Positions 16,675 through 24,440 are shown, counted from the stretch's first letter. The stretch: DNA of 27,721 nt from an uncultured Cellvibrio sp. (GCA_946481095.1 CAMLML010000064.1:1-27721); one strand, 5' to 3'. Made by a program: numbers and translations. The notes: generated from the sequence alone by a model not told the origin.

Positions 16675-17781
16675 TTAAATATAACGATTCATAAATTCCA
16701 CCAGCGCCAGAATTGCCAAGGATTGTCCATAAGGCATGGAGGTTAAGGGAATATCGCGATAACCTTGCAAATCATTAAATACCGGTGTCCCAAAAGAAAC
16801 TTGCTTTAATTCTCCATCATCACTGATATTGGCGAGTACGGCTTTAATGGCTTTGATTGCCATAGGTTCATATTTCACATCCAGATAACCTTTGCGTACT
16901 GCCTTCAAAATTCCATAAGCAAAACCGGCAGCACAGGAAGCTTCCAGATAGGAAGATTTATCGTTAATCAGTGTATGCCACAAACCGCTTTCATCCTGAT
17001 AATTTTCCAGTGCTCTGACTTGCGCTTCCAAAGTTTCAATTAAAAATAAACGTGTACTGTCATGCGGTGGCAAGTCGAGCAATTCAATAAATTCTGGAAT
17101 TGCAATGGTGACCCAACAATTTCCGCGTGCCCAGAGCGCATCTGCAAAATTGTGGCGGCCATCAAAAGTCCAGCCATGAAACCAGAGGCCTGTTTTGCGA
17201 TCTGCCAAATATTTTGTATGCAGCATAAATTGGCGTTTTGCTTCTTCTACATAAGCGGGACGATTAAATAGCAAACCAATTTTTGCGAGGGGCAACACGC
17301 ACATCATTAAAGTGTCGTCCCATATTTGTTGGTAATTGACGGAATTGAATACTATGTGTTGCAGACCGCCTTCTTCAGTGCGTGGCATGTCATTCATAAT
17401 CCATTCGGCCCAGACATCAAGGTAAGGCAAATAGCTGCGATCACCTAAACGTTCTGCCAAATAAGCCAGTGTGAGAAAAGGCGAAACAGTGTTGACATTT
17501 TTAGTCGGTGTACCAGCGGCAAAACGGTTTTTAAACCAATCCTGCATAATCACCAAAGGTTTTTCATCGCCGGTGATGTCCCACAGTTTGAGCAGGCCAT
17601 AAAGACCAATGCCATGAGTCCATTCCCAATCGTTCCAGCCCTTGGTGTCAATCACGCGACCATCATCCAGCCGTAACAGAAACTCACCGCTGGTATCTTT
17701 TATATTCACCAGATTATCAATCAATTTATCAATGCTGCGTGTTAACTCGGTACGCGCAATACCTTCGACTTTATCAACCAT
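16675..17781 (-). CDS. GH105/GH88-type unsaturated rhamnogalacturonyl hydrolase
   Basis: The 368-residue product has no signal peptide, so it acts in the cytoplasm. It resembles YteR/YesR (GH105), (alpha/alpha)6-barrel enzymes that remove the unsaturated uronic acid left by pectin or rhamnogalacturonan lyases. Family marks include WDDTLMM (154-160) with an Asp equivalent to the catalytic one, the WTHGIGLYGL segment (54-63), GLWFHGWTFDG (198-208), and WARGN (217-221). It is first in an operon with a GPH symporter and diverges from a PL26-like lyase that would generate suitable substrates. No strong Shine-Dalgarno is visible. Confidence 0.92.
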   Translation of the reverse strand: MVDKVEGIARTELTRSIDKLIDNLVNIKDTSGEFLLRLDDGRVIDTKGWNDWEWTHGIGLYGLLKLWDITGDEKPLVIMQDWFKNRFAAGTPTKNVNTVSPFLTLAYLAERLGDRSYLPYLDVWAEWIMNDMPRTEEGGLQHIVFNSVNYQQIWDDTLMMCVLPLAKIGLLFNRPAYVEEAKRQFMLHTKYLADRKTGLWFHGWTFDGRHNFADALWARGNCWVTIAIPEFIELLDLPPHDSTRLFLIETLEAQVRALENYQDESGLWHTLINDKSSYLEASCAAGFAYGILKAVRKGYLDVKYEPMAIKAIKAVLANISDDGELKQVSFGTPVFNDLQGYRDIPLTSMPYGQSLAILALVEFMNRYI

Positions 17782-17858
17782 AAAAACTCACAACTTATTG
17801 TCTGTTTGGGAAATTTTTTGTTAAAGGGCTCATGAAAGAGTGTGCCTTTATTTTTGAA

Positions 17859-17949
17859 AGATCATACATTCGCAGTTTTGAAATGTCGATCATATTCGAT
17901 CATATGTAGTCAATATAATTCAGGCGTGATATAAATACGATCACCTATG
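17859..17949 (+). promoter_or_regulatory. divergent control region: TATAAT box and repeated CGATCATAT motifs
   Basis: TATAAT at 17914-17919 is a good -10 for the lyase operon, about 67 bases before its ATG, but no TTGACA-like -35 lies 17 bases upstream. Instead two tandem copies of CGATCATAT (17887-17895, 17897-17905), exactly 10 bases apart, cover the -35 region. A related GATCATAC is at 17860-17867 and CGATCACCTATG at 17938-17949. The layout suggests a regulator bound on one DNA face controlling both divergent operons. The regulator is not in this window. Confidence 0.5.
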
Positions 17950-17986
17950 AATTGAATTTGGCACTAAAAAGCTGAATGGAGAGACT

Positions 17987-20704
17987 ATGAATCGTCGCGA
18001 TTTCTTCAAGTATGGAGCGATGACTGCTGCTGTACCTCTGGCTTCCTCCCTGGCCTTGCCTGTCAGTGCAGGCAAGGCTAATACAATTGACCCGACTCTG
18101 ACAAATCCCGGGCAATTGGGTTGGCTGGAGGCTGCCGAACCATCAGCACTTATTGGTCACACATGGGGGCAACCCTGGCCGCAGGCGAGTCTTGAACCGC
18201 ATCAGCCTTTACATCTTGTTGATGAAAAAGGTTGTGCCCAGGCCCTGCAAACCTGGGTGATGGCACGCTGGTCTGATGGATCGATCAAATGGACTGGCCA
18301 TGCTATTCCAGCGGGGTTATCACCCGGCCAGCAATTTCGTCTTGCAAAGGGAAAATCACCTGATCCCAAACACACAATCCGTATTCGTGAAAACGCCAAA
18401 CACTGGGTGGTTGATACAGGCGTGATTCGTTGCGTGATGGCTAAAAGTGGTGAGGTGATTATTGAATCCATCCAACGGGGTAAAAAAACTTTGTTGCAAA
18501 ATGCGCGTTTTATCGGGCAGCGGCAGTCGCATCCTGATAAGGAGGATTCCGAACAGCCTTTGGTGATAACCAATTTCAGTGGAACCATTCGACAAATAGA
18601 AATTGAGCAAAAAGGGCCTGTGCGCGCAGTAGTAAAAGTAACGGGTATTCATCGTGAAGCAGATGGGCGCGAGTGGTTGCCTTTTTCATTGCGACTTTAT
18701 TTTTATGCAGGTGGTGATTCAGTTCGTATCAGCCACAATTTTATTTTTGATGGTGATGAACATAAGGATTTTATTCGCGCTTTGGGTTTGCGTTTTGATC
18801 TACCCATGCGCGATGAAATTTATAATCGCCATGTGCGTTTTGTAGGGGAGGGTAATGGACTCTGGGCAGAATCGCCGCAGGGTATTACCGGTTTGCGACG
18901 CGATCCGGGTCAAGCAGTTCGCGATGCACAAATCAATGGTGTAGCAACACCGGAATTAAATACCTGGGATAAACGTGTCAGTGATCGTTTGCAATTTATT
19001 CCTGTGTGGAATGATTACAGTCTCGCGCAATTAAATGCCAATGGTTTCAGTATTAAGAAACGAACCAAAGCCGGTCATGCATGGATAGATGCAGATCAAG
19101 GTACGCGCGCTGCCGGTGTTGCTTATGTTGGTGGTGCAACTGGAGGCGTGCTGTTTGGTATGCGCGATTTTTGGCAATTGCATCCCACTCAAATTGATAT
19201 TCGCCACGCGGGAACTGAAATTGCGCAAGCTACTTTGTGGATCTGGTCGCCTGATGCGCCACCGATGGATTTGCGTTTTTATCATGATGGTATGGGCATG
19301 GATACTTATGCGAAACAACTCGAAGGACTGGAAATTATTTATGAAGATTACGAACCGGGATTTGGTTCACCCCAAGGTATTGCACGTAGCACAGACATCA
19401 CCATTTTTGCATTGGATCAAACACCTTCACGCAAACGCTCTATTGAATTGGCTGATTCAATTCGTGCACCCGCGCAAATTATGGCTTCACCGCAAACGTA
19501 TTTAGATGCCAAGGTATTTGGCGGTTTATGGAATTTACCTGATCGCTCATCTCCCATGAAAAATGCAATTGAAAATCGTCTTGCATGGTCGATTGATTTT
19601 TATCGTCAACAAGTTGAGCAACGTCATTGGTATGGCTTTTGGAATTATGGCGATGTGATGCACACCTATGATATTGATCGTCATGTGTGGCGTTATGACA
19701 TTGGTGGATTTGCCTGGGATAATTCCGAACTTTCACCCGACCTCTGGTTGTGGTATTCATTTTTGCGCACAGGCGATGCAAAAGCATTTCGTTTGGCAGA
19801 AGCCATGACGCGTCACAATCGCGATGTGGATATTTATCACATCGGCCGTTTCGCCGGTTTGGGTACACGACACAATGTGCAGCACTGGGGTTGCAGTGCA
19901 AAACAATTGCGCATCAGCACGTCCATTTATCGTCGCTTCCATTATTTTTTAACTGCTGATGAACGCACAGGTGATGTGCTGTGGGAAGTAGCAGAAGCCG
20001 ATAAACAATTAGCCAATTTGTTGCCAACACGCAAAGTCAATCCTGAAGCAGCCGCTGACAAAAATACCATTATTGGTGTTGGCACAGATTGGGGATCCGC
20101 CGCCGCCAATTGGTTAACCGCATGGGAACGTACAGGTGATAGCCGATATAAAAATTGGCTGGAAAATTCGATGCGTGTTATCGGTAATAGCGAGTTGGGA
20201 TTTTTTGCGGGCGGTTATTATTTTGATATCAACACTAAAATGTTGAGTGTGATTCCTGCATCGTCTGAACAGAAAAAAACTGCGCAAGCATCGCATCTCA
20301 GTGCGGTATTTGGTTTGATTGAAGTTTGTGCTGAATTAAATCAATTAATGGATATACCGGAATTCAAATCAGCCTGGTTGCGTTACGGACGTTTCTACAA
20401 TGCACCTGCTGCGGAACAAATAACGGAATTTGGTGTTCCATTAAATGGCAATAATCTCACCAATGCCCATTCACGATTAACGGCGTACACAGCACAACAA
20501 ACAAACGACAAGCAATTGGCACAGCGTGCATGGGACGAATTTTTTCGTCAAAGTCATTCCACTGCTGAAATCAAACGACTGCATGGCCCGGATGTATTGA
20601 ATCCTGTTGACGAAGCCGCTTGGGTATCCACCAATGATTCAGCGCAGTGGGGTTTGGCAGCGATCCAGAATTTGGCATTGATTGGTAAAGAATTAAAAAA
20701 ATAA
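17987..20704 (+). CDS. exo-rhamnogalacturonan lyase family protein (PL26/PcRGLX-like), Tat-exported
   Basis: The 905-residue product starts with a twin-arginine signal (NRRDFFKYG, then a hydrophobic stretch to about 28), so it is exported folded. After it, an N-terminal RIFT-barrel-like region includes RWSDGSIKWTGHAIP, a middle beta-sandwich region has many aromatic and Asp residues, and the second half looks like an alpha/alpha toroid (WGFAW-like and HxxRD segments, for example GRFAGLGTRHNVQHWG). Length and order fit the PL26 exo-rhamnogalacturonan lyase family described from Penicillium (PcRGLX) and its bacterial homologues. GGAGAG sits 5-7 bases before the ATG. The CE12 acetylesterase gene follows 112 bases later. 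Family call is from overall pattern; catalytic residues were not assigned. Confidence 0.78.
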   Translation: MNRRDFFKYGAMTAAVPLASSLALPVSAGKANTIDPTLTNPGQLGWLEAAEPSALIGHTWGQPWPQASLEPHQPLHLVDEKGCAQALQTWVMARWSDGSIKWTGHAIPAGLSPGQQFRLAKGKSPDPKHTIRIRENAKHWVVDTGVIRCVMAKSGEVIIESIQRGKKTLLQNARFIGQRQSHPDKEDSEQPLVITNFSGTIRQIEIEQKGPVRAVVKVTGIHREADGREWLPFSLRLYFYAGGDSVRISHNFIFDGDEHKDFIRALGLRFDLPMRDEIYNRHVRFVGEGNGLWAESPQGITGLRRDPGQAVRDAQINGVATPELNTWDKRVSDRLQFIPVWNDYSLAQLNANGFSIKKRTKAGHAWIDADQGTRAAGVAYVGGATGGVLFGMRDFWQLHPTQIDIRHAGTEIAQATLWIWSPDAPPMDLRFYHDGMGMDTYAKQLEGLEIIYEDYEPGFGSPQGIARSTDITIFALDQTPSRKRSIELADSIRAPAQIMASPQTYLDAKVFGGLWNLPDRSSPMKNAIENRLAWSIDFYRQQVEQRHWYGFWNYGDVMHTYDIDRHVWRYDIGGFAWDNSELSPDLWLWYSFLRTGDAKAFRLAEAMTRHNRDVDIYHIGRFAGLGTRHNVQHWGCSAKQLRISTSIYRRFHYFLTADERTGDVLWEVAEADKQLANLLPTRKVNPEAAADKNTIIGVGTDWGSAAANWLTAWERTGDSRYKNWLENSMRVIGNSELGFFAGGYYFDINTKMLSVIPASSEQKKTAQASHLSAVFGLIEVCAELNQLMDIPEFKSAWLRYGRFYNAPAAEQITEFGVPLNGNNLTNAHSRLTAYTAQQTNDKQLAQRAWDEFFRQSHSTAEIKRLHGPDVLNPVDEAAWVSTNDSAQWGLAAIQNLALIGKELKK

Positions 20705-20751
20705 GTGATTTGATTTTTTACTCCCTCCCCTGCCAAGGGGAGGAACTTAAG

Positions 20752-20790
20752 TTCCCCACTTTGAAAAAGGGGGGCTAGGGGGGATTTAAA
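20752..20790. repeat. CCCCCTTTGAAAAAGGG repeat, copy 3
   Basis: TTCCCCACTTTGAAAAAGG then GGGGCTAGGGGGGATTTAAAA. Same family and orientation as 15014-15050. It lies inside the PL26-CE12 operon, 26 bases before the CE12 start, preceded at 20724-20743 by another short palindrome (CCTCCCCTGCCAAGGGGAGG). Confidence 0.75.
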
Positions 20791-20816
20791 ATCCAATTGA
20801 AAAAAAACGGAAAAAA

Positions 20817-22352
20817 ATGAAAATAAAATTCATCCTATTAAAATCCGCAATAATTTTTTTTATCTGCATTTGCAATTTCGCATTTTCAGAAGCATCATCA
20901 GAAACATCACTGAAAAAAATTATTATCGCCGGTGATTCCACTGCAGCCACTTACAATTTACCTGATCAACAAGGTTGGGGCGCCATACTGGGTGATTACA
21001 TAGATGCCAATAAAGCTGTAGTTATTAATCGAGCGCGTGGTGGCCGTAGTTCACGAACTTTTATTACTGAAGGTTTGTGGAAAAGCCTTGTCGATGAAAT
21101 AAATGCGGGCGATATAGTGATTATTCAATTTGGTCACAACGATGCAAGTCCCGTAAATGATGATAGTCGTGCACGTGGCAGTTTGCCGGGTATTGGTTCT
21201 GAATCTATTGAAATCAATAATCTTTTAACCAGGCAGCCAGAAACTGTTTACACCTTCGGCCATTACATTCGCTCTATGGTGAATGATGTGCGTGCAAAAA
21301 ATGCAACACCTGTTTTAATGTCACTAACACAACGCAATATTTGGCAAGCCGGACGCATTGAGCGCAATGGTAATTATGGACGCTGGGCTTACGAATTGGC
21401 TTGGGAATTAAACACGCCGTTTGTCGATTTAAATAATCTGGTCGCGGATAAGCTTGAAGCTGTTGGTCAGGAAAAAACTGCCGGACTTTATCCAAAAGAT
21501 CACACACATTTTAATCATCAAGGCGCTCGTCTTCATGCAGAAACGGCAATCGCTGCATTTAAAGGAATACGCCCCGATGTGTTTGCCGGTTTGTTTAATT
21601 CCAACGCAGAAGCTATAACCAAAGATGAAATGACCTGGCTGCGTTTGCCTATGCCTGCCAATCATAATTTACGTTCGGTTTTTTTAATTGGTGATTCCAC
21701 AGTGCGCAATGGCGGTGGTGATGGCAATAATGGTGAATGGGGCTGGGGCGATTTTCTGCAACAACATCTGGACAGTAAAAAAGTTAATGTTGTGAATCGT
21801 GCAGTAGGTGGATTAAGTAGCCGCACTTTTTATACAGGCAATTATTGGCAGCGCACATTGAATATGATGCACCCCGGTGATCTGTTGGTAATGCAGTTTG
21901 GTCACAATGATAATGCACCCATAAATGACAATATCCGTGCACGGGGAACGCTTAAAGGTACAGCCGATAATTACGAAAAAATTGACAATTTACTCACAGG
22001 AAAACCGGAAACTGTGTATAGCTACGGTGGTTACTTGCGTCGTTTTATTGGCGAAGCCCATGCACGTGGGATAAATGTCGTTATCTGTTCCCCTGTGCCA
22101 CGCAAAATTTGGAAGGATAAAAAAATTGCCCGTGAAGAAAATTCCTATCCCGAATGGGCGCGACAGGTCGCATTGCAAAGTGGCAGCAGTTTTATCGATC
22201 TCAATAATGAAATCGCCAATCACTATGATCAACTGGGTGTAAAAAAAGTAGAGCAACTGTTTGCAGATGAGCACACGCATACCAGTAAAGCTGGTGCGGA
22301 ATTAAATGCAGCTATAGTGGCAAAATCGTTGAAGCCTATTTTGGGTTTGTAA
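20817..22352 (+). CDS. tandem-domain rhamnogalacturonan acetylesterase (CE12-CE12)
   Basis: The 511-residue product has a Sec signal peptide (about 1-26) and two full SGNH-hydrolase domains of the CE12 type. Domain 1 (about 34-250) shows GDST with Ser41, RARGGRSSRTF, FGHND with Asn108 and the D-x-x-H pair Asp228/His231 in KDHTHFN. Domain 2 (about 286-508) shows GDST with Ser294, RAVGGLSSRTF, FGHND with Asn364, and ADEHTHTS, where Glu485 aligns with Asp228. Expected role: removing acetyl groups from rhamnogalacturonan so that lyases can act. Single-domain CE12 enzymes are about half this size. It is probably co-transcribed with the upstream PL26-like gene. The Shine-Dalgarno is weak. Confidence 0.93.
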   Translation: MKIKFILLKSAIIFFICICNFAFSEASSETSLKKIIIAGDSTAATYNLPDQQGWGAILGDYIDANKAVVINRARGGRSSRTFITEGLWKSLVDEINAGDIVIIQFGHNDASPVNDDSRARGSLPGIGSESIEINNLLTRQPETVYTFGHYIRSMVNDVRAKNATPVLMSLTQRNIWQAGRIERNGNYGRWAYELAWELNTPFVDLNNLVADKLEAVGQEKTAGLYPKDHTHFNHQGARLHAETAIAAFKGIRPDVFAGLFNSNAEAITKDEMTWLRLPMPANHNLRSVFLIGDSTVRNGGGDGNNGEWGWGDFLQQHLDSKKVNVVNRAVGGLSSRTFYTGNYWQRTLNMMHPGDLLVMQFGHNDNAPINDNIRARGTLKGTADNYEKIDNLLTGKPETVYSYGGYLRRFIGEAHARGINVVICSPVPRKIWKDKKIAREENSYPEWARQVALQSGSSFIDLNNEIANHYDQLGVKKVEQLFADEHTHTSKAGAELNAAIVAKSLKPILGL

Positions 22353-22394
22353 ATTTACAAAAAATCAACTCTTGGTTTGGTGGTTACTATGGCA

Positions 22395-22424
22395 TCGTCA
22401 TTCCTGCCTTCGAAGGGATGACGA
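22395..22424. repeat. GTCATTCC palindromic intergenic repeat
   Basis: TCGTCATTCC and GGGATGACGA arms (8 of 10 positions pair) flank TGCCTTCGAA. On the minus strand it is followed upstream by GAATCCATTTTT, and the same two blocks recur, closer together, at 12787-12826. Similar GTCATTCC-GAAGG-GGAATGAC repeats are common in gammaproteobacteria. It follows the CE12 gene and may end its transcript. Confidence 0.6.
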
Positions 22425-22495
22425 AGTGGAATTAAAAAATGGATTCCTACAAAAAATTAGTGCCTTGTATGCAAAACCCCCTTGTATGATGCCCT

Positions 22496-23002
22496 TCACC
22501 AGGGAAAGTCGTATGGCTCAGTTTTAATCATTTTATGCTTCGGTATGATTTTTATTACAAAGCTGCTAGCCTCTTGACTCTTTTCGTTGATATTGGAATC
22601 CTGATTTTCCTGGTTGGCTCTAACCTTTAAAACTATGCAATCATAAACATTGGTGCTATTTAATTCACTTTGTTCTTTGTGAGTAATTTCTTCCGATATT
22701 TCAAATGGTTCATTCCAATTTTTTTCACAAAAATCACCATATGTTGCTTGCAGTGTACCTAACTCAATATTTTTAAGTATTGATAAATCTTTACTGCTAG
22801 CTTGAATATTATTTCCGTTAAAATTGACCAATATTGATTCCGCATTATCAGTATTTTCATAGAGCTTGATTTCTATTTCGACATTAGGATATTCGCTATT
22901 TAAATAATAATGCCATTTTGTGTAATGTGAATGAGCTGTAATTTCTTCATTAGCGAGCGAAGAAAGAGAAATGAACAATATAAAATATAATGTCTTATTC
23001 AT
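22496..23002 (-). CDS. exported protein of unknown function
   Basis: The 168-residue product starts MNKTLYFILFISLSSLA, a typical Sec signal peptide ending near residue 19, so it is probably periplasmic. The mature part is rich in Asn, Glu, Ile and Ser with two Cys (in GDFCEKNW and YDCIVLK) that could form a disulphide. I recognise no family. GTG 23011 is an alternative start three codons earlier. The gene is AT-rich like the cassettes to its right, but I see no attC beside it. It could be the last, attC-less cassette or ordinary chromosomal DNA. Confidence 0.6.
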   Translation of the reverse strand: MNKTLYFILFISLSSLANEEITAHSHYTKWHYYLNSEYPNVEIEIKLYENTDNAESILVNFNGNNIQASSKDLSILKNIELGTLQATYGDFCEKNWNEPFEISEEITHKEQSELNSTNVYDCIVLKVRANQENQDSNINEKSQEASSFVIKIIPKHKMIKTEPYDFPW

Positions 23003-23046
23003 GATATTCACAACACCATTATAATCGGTGGTTTTTAGGTGGCTGT

Positions 23047-23111
23047 TTGTACTTTGGCATTAGAGAAACCTTCTCGTTAGAAAAAGTGTCCACTAAATCG
23101 GGGGAGGTTCA
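23047..23111 (-). mobile_element. remnant of an IS3-family-like end
   Basis: On the minus strand, starting at 23111, TGAACCTCCCCCGATTTAG followed by TGGACACTTTTT looks like the terminal inverted repeat of an IS3-family element, followed by an ATG-led frame (MPKYKQPP) that soon stops, as a broken orfA would. It abuts and truncates an attC site. No other part of such an element is present, and the left limit is a guess. Confidence 0.45.
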
Positions 23112-23137
23112 GCATCCGCTTGATGACCTTGTTAGTG
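23112..23137 (-). other. truncated attC site (one arm only)
   Basis: On the minus strand ACTAACAAGGTCATC then AAGCGGATGC matches the first arm of the attC at 27092-27206 (CTAACAAAGCAATG then TTGCGGATGC). The ACACTAAC here is complementary to the TTAGTGT that begins the cassette next to 23535, as expected for its own attC. The second arm is missing and replaced by the IS3-like end. Confidence 0.65.
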
Positions 23138-23139
23138 TT

Positions 23140-23529
23140 TTAGTGGAATATTACATTTTTATTCATTTGCGACGGAGTTTTCCAATTTATTCCGTATTTT
23201 TCTTTTAAAAGCCTTTGCTTCTCGCGGGCTGCTACATGAGATGCTGCTCGAACTCCCATGAATTCTAAGCCTTTCTCTTTCAATTCTGCTAGATGTTGAG
23301 CCTTCCACTCTTCGATATATGTTGAGACCATAAGCTCAACTTGATCTCTTACCGCCTCGAACTCTGGAGTTAATTCAACGGGATCGAAAAACCAAGAACG
23401 ACGACTTTCTTCAAATTTAGCAACATACTTTTCCGCAAGATCTTCTGATATAGAAGATAATAGTTCCTTACAATCAGATATTGGTTGACCTGACAGCTTT
23501 CTTAATCTCGCCACTAAATTTTTATTCAT
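23140..23529 (-). CDS. integron cassette protein with an EF-Ts-like UBA motif at the N-terminus
   Basis: The 129-residue product begins MNKNLVARLRKLSGQPISDC. The segment LVARLRKLSGQPISDCKELL strongly recalls the UBA/TS-N domain of elongation factor Ts (LRxxTGxxxxDCKxAL), but nothing else of EF-Ts follows. The rest is charged and helical (FEESRRSWFFDPVELTPEF, REKQRLLKEKYGINWKTPS). There is no signal peptide. The start lies right after a cassette boundary (CG|TTAGTGT at 23534-23542) and the stop touches its truncated attC. Function unknown; a ribosome- or tRNA-factor-like binding role is only a guess. Confidence 0.68.
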   Translation of the reverse strand: MNKNLVARLRKLSGQPISDCKELLSSISEDLAEKYVAKFEESRRSWFFDPVELTPEFEAVRDQVELMVSTYIEEWKAQHLAELKEKGLEFMGVRAASHVAAREKQRLLKEKYGINWKTPSQMNKNVIFH

Positions 23530-23547
23530 GATTCAACACTAACGTTG

Positions 23548-23835
23548 CTAAGAAATTGATGAGCTTAGTGAGACATAGGTAAGGGCAAGAAACGCTAACG
23601 CACCAGATAATATAAATTTCTGATATGTACCACTGATGTTTATAAATGCCACTCGAAACCACAATGTAAGAAATAGAAGTAATACTCCGATCAATGACCC
23701 GATGCCACCTATAAACCCTTCAAAACTACCCTGGTGATGAATTAGTGCGGCTATAACAATGGCTGCAATTGGAATTAAAGTGGATAGACTAACTACCAGC
23801 ACTAACCATATTCGAGTTACCTCAATTCGATTCAT
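23548..23835 (-). CDS. integron cassette small membrane protein, three predicted helices
   Basis: The 95-residue product has hydrophobic segments at about residues 9-33, 40-65 and 74-92, so it is an inner-membrane protein with little outside the bilayer. ATG 23835 is preferred to an earlier TTG because GAGGTGG lies just upstream. It starts about 40 bases after a cassette boundary (CG|TTATAAT at 23870-23878). At its 3' end the expected attC is absent: the next cassette boundary comes 8 bases after the stop, so the C-terminus may have been trimmed by a deletion. Family not recognised. Confidence 0.62.
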   Translation of the reverse strand: MNRIEVTRIWLVLVVSLSTLIPIAAIVIAALIHHQGSFEGFIGGIGSLIGVLLLFLTLWFRVAFINISGTYQKFILSGALAFLALTYVSLSSSIS

Positions 23836-23869
23836 GCACCACCTCAAATAAATAGTTTTATATTTCAAA

Positions 23870-24008
23870 TTATAACGTTGTGTTCAACCGCAGCTTGTGA
23901 GTAGCACATTGCGATAAACTTTGCGTAGCAATTCGCTAAATGCGCTACTTACAAGCTGTCGAGTGGAGGCGCGAAGCGCCGGAACGGTGTTGGAACACTT
24001 TGTTAAGT
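23870..24008 (-). other. attC recombination site (139 bp)
   Basis: Plus-strand left end TTATAACGTTGTGTTCAACC and right end GGAACACTTTGTTAAGTGG are imperfect inverted repeats. Inner arms GCAGCTTGTGAGTAGC and GCTACTTACAAGCTG pair around a central palindromic region. The right core GTTAAGT (24002-24008) fits GTTRRRY, and ACTTAAC on the minus strand is complementary to the TTAAGTG that opens the same cassette at 24420. It belongs to the cassette of the gene at 24003-24404, whose stop codon lies inside the core. Confidence 0.85.
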
Positions 24009-24404
24009 GGCGAACACCAGAGCCAAAACAGAAACTGCTAGCGCCCCAAATGAAACCACAAATGGAAGCGTAAAACGGTAATAGTCTTGCTCAAGCTCTG
24101 CCAATACAGCAGAAAGCAAGGGGAAATTTATTAAATGAATTTCTTTGCCAAGTTTTAACTGGAATAGCGGAACCAACGCACCATCCTCTTGCTTGTAAGA
24201 ATACTTTCTGTCTAGATGATAATAGAGCCGCCCGAAAACAATTCCTGAATCTAAATTTAGTTTCTCTCCAAGCAGTTTGAAATCAATGTGCACGAAATTT
24301 TTTGTGGTTCGCTCAGGATTATCTTTATCGAATGCACAAAAGTCACTGTAATAGTGTTCGTATATAGCTTTTAACAAAATTCGGTCGGTTACGTTGTTGC
24401 TCAT
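24003..24404 (-). CDS. integron cassette protein: winged-helix-like domain with a C-terminal membrane anchor
   Basis: The 133-residue product has a soluble N-terminal part with a helix-turn-helix-like stretch (FVHIDFKLLGEKLNLDSGIV) followed by a basic strand-rich segment (YYHLDRKYSYKQEDGALV) that could be a wing, and one membrane helix at about 112-132, ending three residues later. Its C-terminus would be in or across the membrane. A GTG at 24416 is an alternative start, but it lies inside the recombination core. The gene fills its cassette, with the stop codon in the attC. The IS1111-group insertion begins just upstream of the cassette boundary and may have separated it from the array promoter. 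Function unknown. Confidence 0.68.
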   Translation of the reverse strand: MSNNVTDRILLKAIYEHYYSDFCAFDKDNPERTTKNFVHIDFKLLGEKLNLDSGIVFGRLYYHLDRKYSYKQEDGALVPLFQLKLGKEIHLINFPLLSAVLAELEQDYYRFTLPFVVSFGALAVSVLALVFAT

Positions 24405-24414
24405 AGAATTATTC

Positions 24415-24421
24415 ACTTAAC
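24415..24421 (-). other. left fragment of an attC split by an insertion sequence
   Basis: ACTTAAC fits RYYYAAC. Joined to 25898 it gives ACTTAACGCCGAGTTCAGC, which aligns with the start of the attC at the right edge of the window (CCCTAACGTTAAGTTCAGC). Confidence 0.75.
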
Positions 24422-24428
24422 GAATGAA

Positions 24429-24440
24429 ATGAACTCCCCC
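24429..24440 (+). repeat. subterminal inverted repeat, left
   Basis: ATGAACTCCCCC, exact inverse of 25883-25894. It is 7 bases inside the inferred left end. Confidence 0.85.
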
